64,000 bases of DNA from Pseudofrankia saprophytica (GTDB lineage Bacteria > Actinomycetota > Actinomycetes > Frankiales > Frankiaceae): NCBI RefSeq assembly GCF_000235425.2, contig NZ_KI912267.1:580337-644336 (forward strand). Reading direction: 5' to 3'. A model generated the notes under the pieces. That model searched no databases, was not told the DNA's origin, and was given only the letters and a program-made list of their open reading frames with translations. A program made the position numbers and the translations under genes. This document shows, piece by piece, positions 52,068 through 60,472 of the stretch. The number at the start of each line of letters is the position of its first letter. The first letter of the stretch is position 1.

Positions 52068-52492
52068 TGTTCCTGGCCGCCGACGCACCCGTGCTGCTCT
52101 TTCTGCACAAGCAGGTGTGGGCGGTGCTGGACGAGCCGATCGACCACCAGCTCGACCTCGCGCCCGCCGACCGGGAGCGGCTGCTGGCGTTGTTCGAGGG
52201 CGTCGAGCTGCGCGCCGTCGGCTCCGGCCACCTGCACGCCTACCGCCACCACCGGCGCGGCGAGATCGTCGAGATCTGGTCCCCGTCGACGGCCTTCGCC
52301 GCGGTCGACGACCACGTCATGCTTGGCGGCCTGAGCGAGATCGGCTACGTCGAATACCTCGTCGAGAACGGCACGGTCGAGGCCAACTACCGCTCCATCC
52401 CCGGTCTCATCCGCGCCACCGGCAGGAACATCCCCCAGGTCGACGAAGCCCTCACCGCCGCCCTGGCCGCCGCGGAGGTCCCCGCCGCCTAG
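52068..52492 (+). pseudogene. 5'-truncated metallophosphoesterase remnant
   Basis: From just after the CHAT copy 2 stop, the frame reads as the C-terminal third of a calcineurin-like phosphoesterase: PVLLFLHKQVWAVLDEPIDH, AVGSGHLHAYRHHRRGEIVE and IWSPSTAF, with the GHLH metal motif. The N-terminal metal-binding motifs (DxH, GDxxD, GNHE) are absent upstream, where the CHAT gene occupies the sequence. I infer that the CHAT copy 2 end replaced the front of this gene. GTG 52091 could still start a short product, so it may be translated. Confidence 0.6.
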
Positions 52493-52529
52493 AACTCGAG
52501 CCGGCTCGCCAGCCTCCCGCGGTCGCCGC

Positions 52530-52571
52530 CATCCGCGTCTGGCCCGTGTCGGCACGGACCAGACGCGGATG
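52530..52571. terminator. Strong bidirectional terminator before htpG end
   Basis: CATCCGCGTCTGG (52530-52542) pairs with CCAGACGCGGATG (52559-52571), and an inner CCGTG/CACGG stem encloses TCGG. It lies between the phosphoesterase fragment (+) and htpG (-), which converge; it is the strongest hairpin of the window. Confidence 0.75.
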
Positions 52572-52600
52572 TGCGGCCGGCGGGCGGGAGCCGAGCCGGG

Positions 52601-54562
52601 TCAGAGCGCGCTGGCCAGGCGGTCGGCGAGGAGGCGGGTGAAGCGGGCCGGATCGCGCAGTTCTCCGCCCTCGGCGAGCAGCGCCAGGCCGTATAGCAGG
52701 TCCGCCGTCTCGGCGAGCGCGTCGGAGTCCGGGTCCTGCTCGTGTGCCTTGCGCAGCCCCACGACCAGCGGATGGGTCGGATTGAGCTCCAGAATGCGCC
52801 GAGGGTGCGGCACGTTCTGCCCCATGGCGCGGTACATCTTCTCCAGGGCCGGGGTCATGTCGAACGTGTCGCCCACGAGGCAGGCCGGCGAGGTGGTGAG
52901 ACGGGTGGACAGGCGGGCCTCCTTCACGTCGTCCTGGAGTTTGTCCCCCAGCCAGGCCAGCAGGGCGGCGAAGTCCTTGCGCCGCTGTTCCCGCTCAGGC
53001 TCGCCGCTCTCCTTCTCGTCGTCGGTGTCGAGGTCGACCTGACCCTTGGCGATCGACTTCAGCGGCCTGCCGTCGTACTGCGCCACCCGCTCGACCCAGA
53101 TCTCGTCGATCGGGTCGGTCAGGATCAGGACCTCGTAGCCCCTGGCCTGGAACGCCTCCATGTGCGGCGAGTTCTCGATCATCGCCCGCGAGTCGCCGGT
53201 CAGGTAGTAGATCTCGTTCTGCCCGTCCTTCATCCGCTCGACGTACTCGCGCAGGGTCGTCGCCTGCTCGGCGTCACGCGTCGAGTCCACCGAGACGATG
53301 TCGAGGATCGCCTCCTGGTTGTCGATGTCCTCGACGAGGCCCTCCTTGACCGCGGCGCCGAACTCCTTCCAGAAGGTGCGGTAGCGTTCCGCGTCGTTCT
53401 CCTGGAGGGCCCTGACCGAGGCGAGCACCTTCTTGACCAGCCGGCGGCGCACGAGCTGGATCCGGCGGTCCTGCTGGAGGATCTCCCGGGAGATGTTGAG
53501 CGACAGGTCGTGCGCGTCGACGACGCCCCTGACGAAGCGCAGGTAGTTCGGCAGCAGCTCCGCGCAGTCGTCCATGATGAAGACGCGCTTCACGTACAGC
53601 TGGACACCCCGCCTGGCGTCCCGGGTGAACAGGTCGAACGGCGCGCGCGACGGGAGGAACAACAGCGCCTCGTACTCGAAGGTCCCCTCGCCCTTCATGT
53701 GGATGACCTCGAGCGGGTCGGTCCAGTCATGGCTGAGGTGCCGGTAGAACTCGGTGTACTCGGCCTTGTCGACCTCGCTCTGTGGCCGGGCCCAGAGCGC
53801 CTTCATCGAGTTGAGCGGCCGGTCGTCGGCCTTCTCACCGGCCTCGCCGGCCTCGCTGCTCTCGCCCGGCTCGTCGCCTTCCGCGCTCCCGCCGCCCTCG
53901 CCGGGCCTGGATACCAGCCGGATGGGCCAGGCGATGAAGTCGGAGTAGCGCTTGACGATCTCCCGGATCTTCGCCTCGTCGGTGTAGTCGAAGAGGCGGT
54001 CCTCACTGTCCTCGGGCTTCAGGTGAACCGTGACCGCGGTGCCCCGCGGCGCGTCGTCCACCGCCTCGATGACATAGGTGCCCTCGCCGTCCGACTCCCA
54101 TCGGGTGCCGCCGTCCTCGCCGACCCGCCCGGTGAGGAGGGTGACCTTGTCGGCGACCATGAAGGTGGAGTAGAAGCCGACGCCGAACTGCCCGATGAGA
54201 TCGGACGACGCCGCGGCGTCGCTCGACTCCCGCAGTCTGCGCAGCAGCTCGGCCGTCCCGGACTTGGCGATGGTGCCGATGAGCCCGACGACCTCGTCGC
54301 GGGACATCCCGATGCCGTTGTCGCGCACGGTCAGCGTGCGCTTCTCCCGGTCGGCCTCGATCTCGATGCGCAGATCGGCGCCGTCGACCTGCGGGCCGCC
54401 ATCGACCAGCGACGCGATACGCAGCTTGTCCAGGGCATCGGACGCGTTGGAGATCAGTTCCCGCAGAAATATGTCCTTGTTCGAATAGATCGAATGGACC
54501 ATGAGCTGCAGAAGCTGACGCGCCTCCGCCTGAAACTCCAGTGTCTCGACCCGGCTGCTCAC
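52601..54562 (-). CDS. htpG: Molecular chaperone HtpG (Hsp90)
   Basis: 653 residues. N-terminal GHKL ATPase domain with ELISNASDALDKLR, DNGIGMSRDEV and GQFGVGFYSTFMVADKV; middle domain with YVKRVFIMDDCAELLPNYL RFVRGVVDAHDLSLNISRE; C-terminal dimerisation domain. An acidic, Glu/Gly/Ser-rich linker lies near residues 215-245. GTG 54562 is preceded by GGAGGAAG at about 8 bases, which decides the start against the longer open frame. ATP-driven cytosolic chaperone. Convergent with the phosphoesterase fragment, divergent from nhaA. Confidence 0.96.
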   Translation of the reverse strand: MSSRVETLEFQAEARQLLQLMVHSIYSNKDIFLRELISNASDALDKLRIASLVDGGPQVDGADLRIEIEADREKRTLTVRDNGIGMSRDEVVGLIGTIAKSGTAELLRRLRESSDAAASSDLIGQFGVGFYSTFMVADKVTLLTGRVGEDGGTRWESDGEGTYVIEAVDDAPRGTAVTVHLKPEDSEDRLFDYTDEAKIREIVKRYSDFIAWPIRLVSRPGEGGGSAEGDEPGESSEAGEAGEKADDRPLNSMKALWARPQSEVDKAEYTEFYRHLSHDWTDPLEVIHMKGEGTFEYEALLFLPSRAPFDLFTRDARRGVQLYVKRVFIMDDCAELLPNYLRFVRGVVDAHDLSLNISREILQQDRRIQLVRRRLVKKVLASVRALQENDAERYRTFWKEFGAAVKEGLVEDIDNQEAILDIVSVDSTRDAEQATTLREYVERMKDGQNEIYYLTGDSRAMIENSPHMEAFQARGYEVLILTDPIDEIWVERVAQYDGRPLKSIAKGQVDLDTDDEKESGEPEREQRRKDFAALLAWLGDKLQDDVKEARLSTRLTTSPACLVGDTFDMTPALEKMYRAMGQNVPHPRRILELNPTHPLVVGLRKAHEQDPDSDALAETADLLYGLALLAEGGELRDPARFTRLLADRLASAL

Positions 54563-54842
54563 GGGGCTTCCTCCAAACGGATACGAGCAGTCTGTGGAAC
54601 GGTTGCCGAACCGGTTCCATGTGCGACGGAACGGGCAGCGTAGATCATATCGTCGTCGACGAGGGTGACCGTCATCGCTGGAGCCGGGCCGGGAACGGGA
54701 CGTCGATACGCTTGCGGCGGGGCTAGCCGGTTTCGGCCGGGCGGTGGGGTGTTTCGTCGGGTGGGAGGGCAGTGATCCTCGGGCAAGTGATCCTCGGGCA
54801 GCGGTGGGCGCGGATCGGCTCTGGGCGAAGGGGCGGTGGGCG
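54563..54842. promoter_or_regulatory. Divergent htpG-nhaA promoter region with 15-bp tandem repeat
   Basis: 280 bases between the htpG and nhaA starts. AGTGATCCTCGGGCA is repeated head to tail at 54771-54785 and 54786-54800, 43 bases before the nhaA start. The htpG-proximal half is AT-richer with a TATGATC-like -10 candidate near 54650. No CIRCE-type HrcA site was seen. Confidence 0.45.
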
Positions 54843-56234
54843 GTGACGGCTCCGCCGCGGCCGGGGCCGGCGTTGCGGGTGAGCATTCCGGGGCCGGCGC
54901 CGGCGGTGCGGGAGTTCCTCGCGACCGAGGCGGGCAGCGCGGTGCTGCTGCTCGGCACGACCGTCCTCGCCCTGCTCTGGGCCAACTCGCCCTGGTCGTC
55001 GAGCTACGAGCACTTCTGGGAGACGTCGACGACGCTGGCGTTCGGCGAGGCCTCGCTGCGTCTCACCGTGCACGACTGGGTGAACGACGGCGCGATGGCG
55101 ATCTTCTTCATGGTCGTCGGCCTGGAGATCAGCCGGGAGGCGACGACCGGGGAGCTACGCGACCGGCGGTCGGTGGCGGTGCCGGCGCTGGGGGCGGTCG
55201 GCGGGCTCGTCACCCCGGTGCTGGTCTACTGGCTGTTCAACCGGTCCGGCGCCGGCGGTGCCGGCTGGGGCATCGCGATGTCGACGGACACCGCGTTCGT
55301 CCTCGGGATCCTCGCGCTGTTCGGGCCGCGCTGCCCCGACCGGCTGCGCCTGTTCATGCTGACGCTGGCGGTCGTCGACGACATCGGCGCGATCACCGTC
55401 GTCGCCGTCTTCTACTCCGATCATGTCAACGCCATGGCGCTGATCCTGGCGGCCGCCGCGGTGGCCGCGATCCTCGCGCTGCGCTGGATGGGGGTCTGGC
55501 AGCTCTCGCCCTACCTGATCGCCGCGGCGCTGCTGTGGCTCGCGGTGCACGCCTCCGGGGTGCACGCGACGCTGGCCGGCGTGCTGATCGGCCTGTTGGT
55601 GCCGGCGTTCCCACCCCGGCGGGAGCAGATCGACAACGTGCCGGTGTTCGTACGGGCGCTCCAGGAGGACTCGACGGCGTCGCGGTCCGCGCTGGCGGTG
55701 TCGGCGGCGCGGGCGGCGGTCGCGCCGAACGAGCGGCTGCAGAACCTCCTGCACCCGGTCAGCGCGTTCGTCGTCGTCCCGCTGTTCGGGCTGGCGAACG
55801 CGGGGGTGCACCTGAACGGCGAGACGCTGCGGACGGCGGCCAGCTCGCCGGTGACGCACGGCGTCGTGGTGGCGCTGCTGATCGGCAATGCCGTCGGCAT
55901 CACCCTGGCCGCGACCTGCGCGGTCCGCACCGGGCTCGGCGTCCTGCCCGGCCAGGTCCGCTACGGGCACGTGCTGGGTGCGTCGGTCCTCGCCGGGATC
56001 GGCTTCACGATCTCGCTGTTCATCACCCAGCTCGCGTTCGACGACGAGGCGCTGCGCGACCAGGCGAAGATCGGCATCCTGGTCGGCTCACTCATCGCCG
56101 CGACCCTCGGCAGCATCCTGCTGCGCTTCCTCGGCGAGCGGATGCCGCTGTGCTCCCCGGACAGCGAGGGCCTCCCGCCACCGCTCCCGCCCCGGCCCTG
56201 GCGCCCCCCGGCGGTCCCCGCCCGCTGGAGCTGA
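54843..56234 (+). CDS. nhaA: Na+/H+ antiporter NhaA
   Basis: 463 residues, about eleven to twelve membrane segments. Diagnostic motifs: IFFMVVGLEISREATTGEL, MSTDTAFVLGILALFGPR and the LAVVDDIGAITVV segment with the adjacent ion-binding aspartates near residue 178; also FGLANAGVHL. GTG 54843 is chosen; an open frame extends to 54744. It exchanges cytoplasmic Na+ for H+ at the membrane. The tail (last about 40 residues) is Pro-rich. In several actinobacteria NhaA carries a C-terminal thioredoxin-like domain; here a DsbA-like gene lies next door on the opposite strand. Confidence 0.94.
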   Translation: MTAPPRPGPALRVSIPGPAPAVREFLATEAGSAVLLLGTTVLALLWANSPWSSSYEHFWETSTTLAFGEASLRLTVHDWVNDGAMAIFFMVVGLEISREATTGELRDRRSVAVPALGAVGGLVTPVLVYWLFNRSGAGGAGWGIAMSTDTAFVLGILALFGPRCPDRLRLFMLTLAVVDDIGAITVVAVFYSDHVNAMALILAAAAVAAILALRWMGVWQLSPYLIAAALLWLAVHASGVHATLAGVLIGLLVPAFPPRREQIDNVPVFVRALQEDSTASRSALAVSAARAAVAPNERLQNLLHPVSAFVVVPLFGLANAGVHLNGETLRTAASSPVTHGVVVALLIGNAVGITLAATCAVRTGLGVLPGQVRYGHVLGASVLAGIGFTISLFITQLAFDDEALRDQAKIGILVGSLIAATLGSILLRFLGERMPLCSPDSEGLPPPLPPRPWRPPAVPARWS

Positions 56235-56280
56235 CGCCTCTGGAAGGTCCGATGCCCCGGCGGCAGGCCTGGCGCGTCGG

Positions 56281-57222
56281 TCAGCGGCGTGCGGCCCAGG
56301 GCGCCCACCAGCGGGCGCGGCCAGCGGCCGGCGCCACCGGGCCCGCGGGATCCCCCGGGCCCGCCAGGTCGCCGTCGTCCGCGAACAGCGCCCCGGCGGA
56401 TCCGGCGAGCACGGGCACCGGCGTCGGCACGGGGGCCGGCTCCGCCACCAGGGCGGACGTGGCGGCCACGCGGACCGCACGGCGCAGCGCCGACAGTTCG
56501 GGGCGGCCGCGGAACATCTGGCCGTTGATGAACAGCGTCGGGGTGCCGCGCACGCCCTCGGCGATGCCCCGCTCGTAGTCCACCTCGACGGCGTCGCCGT
56601 AGGGCTGGGCCGCGTCGCCGACGACGAGGTCGGGGTCGAGGCCGAGACGCTCGGCGCGGATCCGCAGGTCGACGTCCTTGAGCCGGTCCTGGTGGGCGAA
56701 CAGCAGGTCGTGCATCTGCCAGAACTTGCCATGCGCGTATGCCGCCTCGGCGGCGAGCGCCGCCGTCAGCGCGTACGGATGGATCTCGAACACCGGGAAG
56801 TGCCGGAACTCGTGCCGTACCAGCGCCCCGTCCTGCTCCACCAGCTCGTGCAGCACCGGCGCCGCCTGCGCGCAGTACGGGCACTGGAAGTCCCCGTACT
56901 CGACCAGCACCACCGGCGCGGCCACATCCCCACGCGACGGCCGCTCGTCGAGCCGAGCCGGCGCCGCCAGTGCCGCCGGCGGTGCCGGTACCGCTGGTAC
57001 CGCCGACGCGACCAGGCCGCCGGTCCGCTCCACCGAGCCTGCCGGCGCGATCAGGCTGGAGATCGCGCGGTCGCCGCTGGGCGCGCCGCCGTTCGGAGAT
57101 CCGGGCACCGAGCACCGCGCCGCCGCGGCGTCATCCTCAGCGCTCCTGGCATCCTCAGCGCTCCTGGTGCCTGCGCGGGCGGCCAAGGAGTCGTCCAACC
57201 GGTCAGCCGACACGCGTTCCAT
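56281..57222 (-). CDS. DsbA-like thioredoxin-fold oxidoreductase
   Basis: 313 residues. The thioredoxin core (about 95-265) carries redox motif CPYC (Cys114, Cys117) in VEYGDFQCPYCAQAAPVL, the FEIHPYALTAALAAEAAYAH helix and the cis-Pro GTPTLFING segment, matching Thioredoxin_4/DsbA domains like those fused to some actinobacterial NhaA proteins. Residues 1-90 and the last 45 are Ala/Pro-rich and disordered; no clear signal peptide was found, so a cytoplasmic location is as likely as export. It is convergent with nhaA, 46 bases apart. Confidence 0.88.
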   Translation of the reverse strand: MERVSADRLDDSLAARAGTRSAEDARSAEDDAAAARCSVPGSPNGGAPSGDRAISSLIAPAGSVERTGGLVASAVPAVPAPPAALAAPARLDERPSRGDVAAPVVLVEYGDFQCPYCAQAAPVLHELVEQDGALVRHEFRHFPVFEIHPYALTAALAAEAAYAHGKFWQMHDLLFAHQDRLKDVDLRIRAERLGLDPDLVVGDAAQPYGDAVEVDYERGIAEGVRGTPTLFINGQMFRGRPELSALRRAVRVAATSALVAEPAPVPTPVPVLAGSAGALFADDGDLAGPGDPAGPVAPAAGRARWWAPWAARR

Positions 57223-57288
57223 GCCTGAAGTATCGCGTCAGCGCCCCGAACTAATCCCGCTCCCGCGAGACAACCGGCAGTCGCCTGG

Positions 57289-60200
57289 TCAGCCTTCGAC
57301 CAGGCCGTGGCGGCGGGCGACGGCCCGCAGCGACTCGAGGTGGGGATAGTCGCGCAGGACCTCGACGACCAACCTGCGCCCCGGCTTCGCGATGCGGCCG
57401 GCCCGGAGATCGGTGTAGATCGCCCACCAGACGAGGTTCGGCCGCTCGCCGCCGAAGGGGTTCAACGTCCCACGCCGAAGCCCGAGCCGCCCGTACAGCA
57501 GCGGCGCCGCCGCCAGTTCCGACCCGTAGTTCGCGGCCAGCGCCTCGATGAGCACGCGCTCCTCGTCGGGCGTCAGCGAGATCTCCGGGCCGTCCTCCGC
57601 GCCAGCCGCAGGCGGGGCCTGCCGCGCCGAGGCATCCGTCACGCCTGCTCCTTCCGATTTCATCTCGGGCTCCGATACCAGTGCCGCGGGCCTCGGCGCC
57701 GGAGCCACCGTGCCCGGCGTCGCAGGCGCCACTGAGAGCACCTGCTCGGTGGGGTCGGTGGGGTCGGTGGCCTCGGCGTCCAGGCCGCCGGGCCCGGGGG
57801 CCGTCGGGCCCGGCGGCCGGGCGGGAAGGGCTGGCGGGCTACCGGGCATGCTGAGCCAGGCCGTTCCGTCGTACTTGGGGTTGGCCACCACGACCTGCCG
57901 GAACGCGTCCGGGTCCAGGTCGAGGTACTTCTGGCGGATCACCGTCTCGAAGAACGTCTCCGAAACGATCAACGCCAGGTCCGCGGCGGGGTCGTCGTGA
58001 AGCGCCTGGCGGACCGGGGACGCGTCGACGAGTCTGGTCGCGACGACCACCGCGCTGCCCGCCCACACCGCCCGGTCCAGGATGACATCGCCTCGGTGCA
58101 GCGCCAGCCGCAGCCGGATCCGCCCCTGCGCGTTTCTCGTCGCGTTGTGCCGACGCAGGCCGATCCACAGCTCCCGCACGAACCGGGACGCGACGAGTGC
58201 CGCCGGCACCATCGGCGACACGGCGCCGAGAAAACCGTCGCCCCGCGACTGCCGTGGGAATTCGTCGGGCTCGATCCCGGCCCGGCCGATCGCATCGTCG
58301 ACGACCTCCTCCAGCGCTCGGACCAGGTCGAGCTGAGCCTGGTCGTCGCGTTCGCTGTAGCCGACCACGTCGACCTGCACGACGGTCCTGGGCAGGGGCA
58401 GAGGCAGGGGCGGCGGCCGCCGCCCGGACGCCGGCGCGGAGGGCCATCGCCCGGGCGGGCCACTCGCTCCAGGCGGGCGGCCGCTGTCAGGTGGGGCCGG
58501 CGTGCCGGGCGCCGGCATACCGGCCCCGGCCGGCGACGTCCCCGGGACGGGCCCGTCGGGCGCCGGCGCGTCCAGGTGCTCGACGACCACACGGCCGTCG
58601 ACGATGTCGGGGAGCAGGTCGGCGGGAACACGCTCACCGCACAGCACCAGCCGTGACGGGCCCCGGTGGCCGACGGCGGCGTGCAGGACATCCCTCAGGA
58701 AGCCGTCACGGAACGTGGCGTTCTGCGTGAGCAGCTCGTCGAGGGTGACGACCAGGAGAATCGCCGACCGGCCGAGGATGGCGGTGAACCTCGGCCCCTG
58801 CCTGGCCACGGCCTGGTGACCACGCGCCGCCTCGTACAGGCCCAGCTGGAACGGCTCGGCCTGGGTGTCGAGGGCCTGGGCCAGCCCGACGCGTAGTTCG
58901 CTCAGGGCGGCCGGCTGTCCATGCCGCGAACTGGCGGAGTCGGCCGCCGAGTACCAGCAGAACGCACGGAACCAGCCCTCGGCCTCGCGCGCGAGTTCGA
59001 CCGCCCAGCCGGCCGGATCCGCACCAGGAGGTCCGACGAGCACCAGTCCGACCGGTGGCACCCCGTTCGGCCGCGCACCGCCCACGAGCCGCGCGGGGGC
59101 CAGCAGCCGTGCCGCCCGGTTGAGGACTCCGGCGGGCACGGGGCCAGCGGGTCGATCACCAGCCCACGCTGGGAAGCCCTCCATCCTCACCGATGCCGGC
59201 CCGGTGGCCGGCCCAGGGTCTTCCGGCAGCCGGAAGGCCAGCGTGGAACTGGACTCGCCGAACAGCGCGAAGGCGGCTCCGCCGCGCCGGCCGGCGGCGC
59301 CCGCACGAGCACCAGAACCAGCGATGTCAGGCGCCGCCAGGTCCGCGGCCTCGGTCGCGCCCCGTACCGCCGCTGTGAGTGCCTGGCCCCTGCCGAGCAG
59401 CCGTTCGTAGAAGTTCGTCGTGAACGCGGCGGCGGCCTCCCCGTCGACGTCGTCGCCAAGCGGCGCGAGCACGGCGCAGCCCAGCCTATCGGCCACCCGC
59501 AGGGCGACCGCGATCCCCGCGGGCAGCGAGGCCGGCAGGGCCCATCCGTCCACCGCTGACGCCGCCGTCACGGGCCCGGACGGCGCGAGCACCAGCAGCT
59601 TCAGCCGGCGGCGGAACGGCCGGAGCAGGGGAACGAGGTCCACGCCCGGCACGAAGGCGTCGCCGTCCGCCTCGCCGGCCCCGGCGGCCGCGAACCGGCC
59701 GGCCACGTGCACGATGTCCCAGCCGTCCTGGTCCTCCACGGCGGCGCGGATCCAGGATGTCTGTGCCCCATAGTGCAGGACCCGCAGCTCGAGCGCCCTG
59801 TTCGACCGGGCTACGAGGTCGTTCACCAGGGCGCGCAGCGCGTCGCGTGCCGTGCGCTGCGACGTCCCGTCGTCCCAGTCTGGCTGGCCGAACACGGCCA
59901 GGATGCGTACTGGTGCCGTGACCGGCCCGGTGGAGTCCCCTGGCCGGCGCACGCGCGCCCGCGTCCGGCCCGAGCCGGACGCGGCCCAGCTGTCGCCGCC
60001 GGCCTCGTCCCCCGGCTCGATGATCCGGACGAAGGTCACGCCCTCCTTCGCGAGCGTTGCGCCCCCGGCGGGGATCTCCTCCAGCGGCAGCGCGAGCAGG
60101 TCGGCGGCGACCGGCGGCACCCGGACCTCGACGGTCACCGGGGGGACCAGCTCGCCGAGCAGCCGCGCGAGGTGGTCCAGGCCGGCGTCCGGCCCGGCAC

Positions 60201-60330
60201 CGGGGTCTCCCGCCACATGACCGTCGGCGCCGAACAGCCTCCAGGCCCACCCGCGCGCGGAATCCGGCGCCGTCTCGTCCAGGCGCGCCCGCAACACCAG
60301 CGGCCCGTCGCCGCTCCCGTGACCCGGCAT
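57289..60330 (-). CDS. Catalytically dead CHAT fused to cyclase-like domain and EAD-like C-terminus
   Basis: 1013 residues. The N-terminal part aligns with the CHAT proteins at 43497 and 47893 (RILAVFGQPDWDD, ELRVLHYGAQTS, GWDIVHVAGRF), but the catalytic His is Arg (HVAGRF instead of HLSCHG) and the Cys is Ser (LAPSGPV instead of SACQSA). A NTPase-like region follows with a broken P-loop (VGPPGADPAGW, no GK[ST]). Residues about 645-830 resemble a class III nucleotide cyclase (VQVDVVGYSERDDQ; RQSRGDGFLGA; LHRGDVILDRA). The last about 100 residues (LIEALAANYGSEL..LVWWAIYTDLRAGRI) resemble effector-associated adaptor domains. ATG 60330 has a G-rich ribosome site; divergent from a PP2C gene. Confidence 0.75.
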   Translation of the reverse strand: MPGHGSGDGPLVLRARLDETAPDSARGWAWRLFGADGHVAGDPGAGPDAGLDHLARLLGELVPPVTVEVRVPPVAADLLALPLEEIPAGGATLAKEGVTFVRIIEPGDEAGGDSWAASGSGRTRARVRRPGDSTGPVTAPVRILAVFGQPDWDDGTSQRTARDALRALVNDLVARSNRALELRVLHYGAQTSWIRAAVEDQDGWDIVHVAGRFAAAGAGEADGDAFVPGVDLVPLLRPFRRRLKLLVLAPSGPVTAASAVDGWALPASLPAGIAVALRVADRLGCAVLAPLGDDVDGEAAAAFTTNFYERLLGRGQALTAAVRGATEAADLAAPDIAGSGARAGAAGRRGGAAFALFGESSSTLAFRLPEDPGPATGPASVRMEGFPAWAGDRPAGPVPAGVLNRAARLLAPARLVGGARPNGVPPVGLVLVGPPGADPAGWAVELAREAEGWFRAFCWYSAADSASSRHGQPAALSELRVGLAQALDTQAEPFQLGLYEAARGHQAVARQGPRFTAILGRSAILLVVTLDELLTQNATFRDGFLRDVLHAAVGHRGPSRLVLCGERVPADLLPDIVDGRVVVEHLDAPAPDGPVPGTSPAGAGMPAPGTPAPPDSGRPPGASGPPGRWPSAPASGRRPPPLPLPLPRTVVQVDVVGYSERDDQAQLDLVRALEEVVDDAIGRAGIEPDEFPRQSRGDGFLGAVSPMVPAALVASRFVRELWIGLRRHNATRNAQGRIRLRLALHRGDVILDRAVWAGSAVVVATRLVDASPVRQALHDDPAADLALIVSETFFETVIRQKYLDLDPDAFRQVVVANPKYDGTAWLSMPGSPPALPARPPGPTAPGPGGLDAEATDPTDPTEQVLSVAPATPGTVAPAPRPAALVSEPEMKSEGAGVTDASARQAPPAAGAEDGPEISLTPDEERVLIEALAANYGSELAAAPLLYGRLGLRRGTLNPFGGERPNLVWWAIYTDLRAGRIAKPGRRLVVEVLRDYPHLESLRAVARRHGLVEG

Positions 60331-60472
60331 GCGCTCCCCCACCCACGACCAGTGCCAGCACGATATCCACCCCTGTGCGCGGCCTGTCACAGCCGGCGGC
60401 CAACGGTCGCGGTTTTCTCCGGTCGGGCCGGGTACCCCGGCAGTCGGTGGAACCGACTCAACCGGGGTGGGC
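60331..60472. promoter_or_regulatory. Divergent promoter gap between cyclase-like and phosphatase genes
   Basis: 142 bases between the two starts. A somewhat AT-richer centre exists, but no clear promoter boxes. Shared control of both genes is likely from the head-to-head arrangement. Confidence 0.4.
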
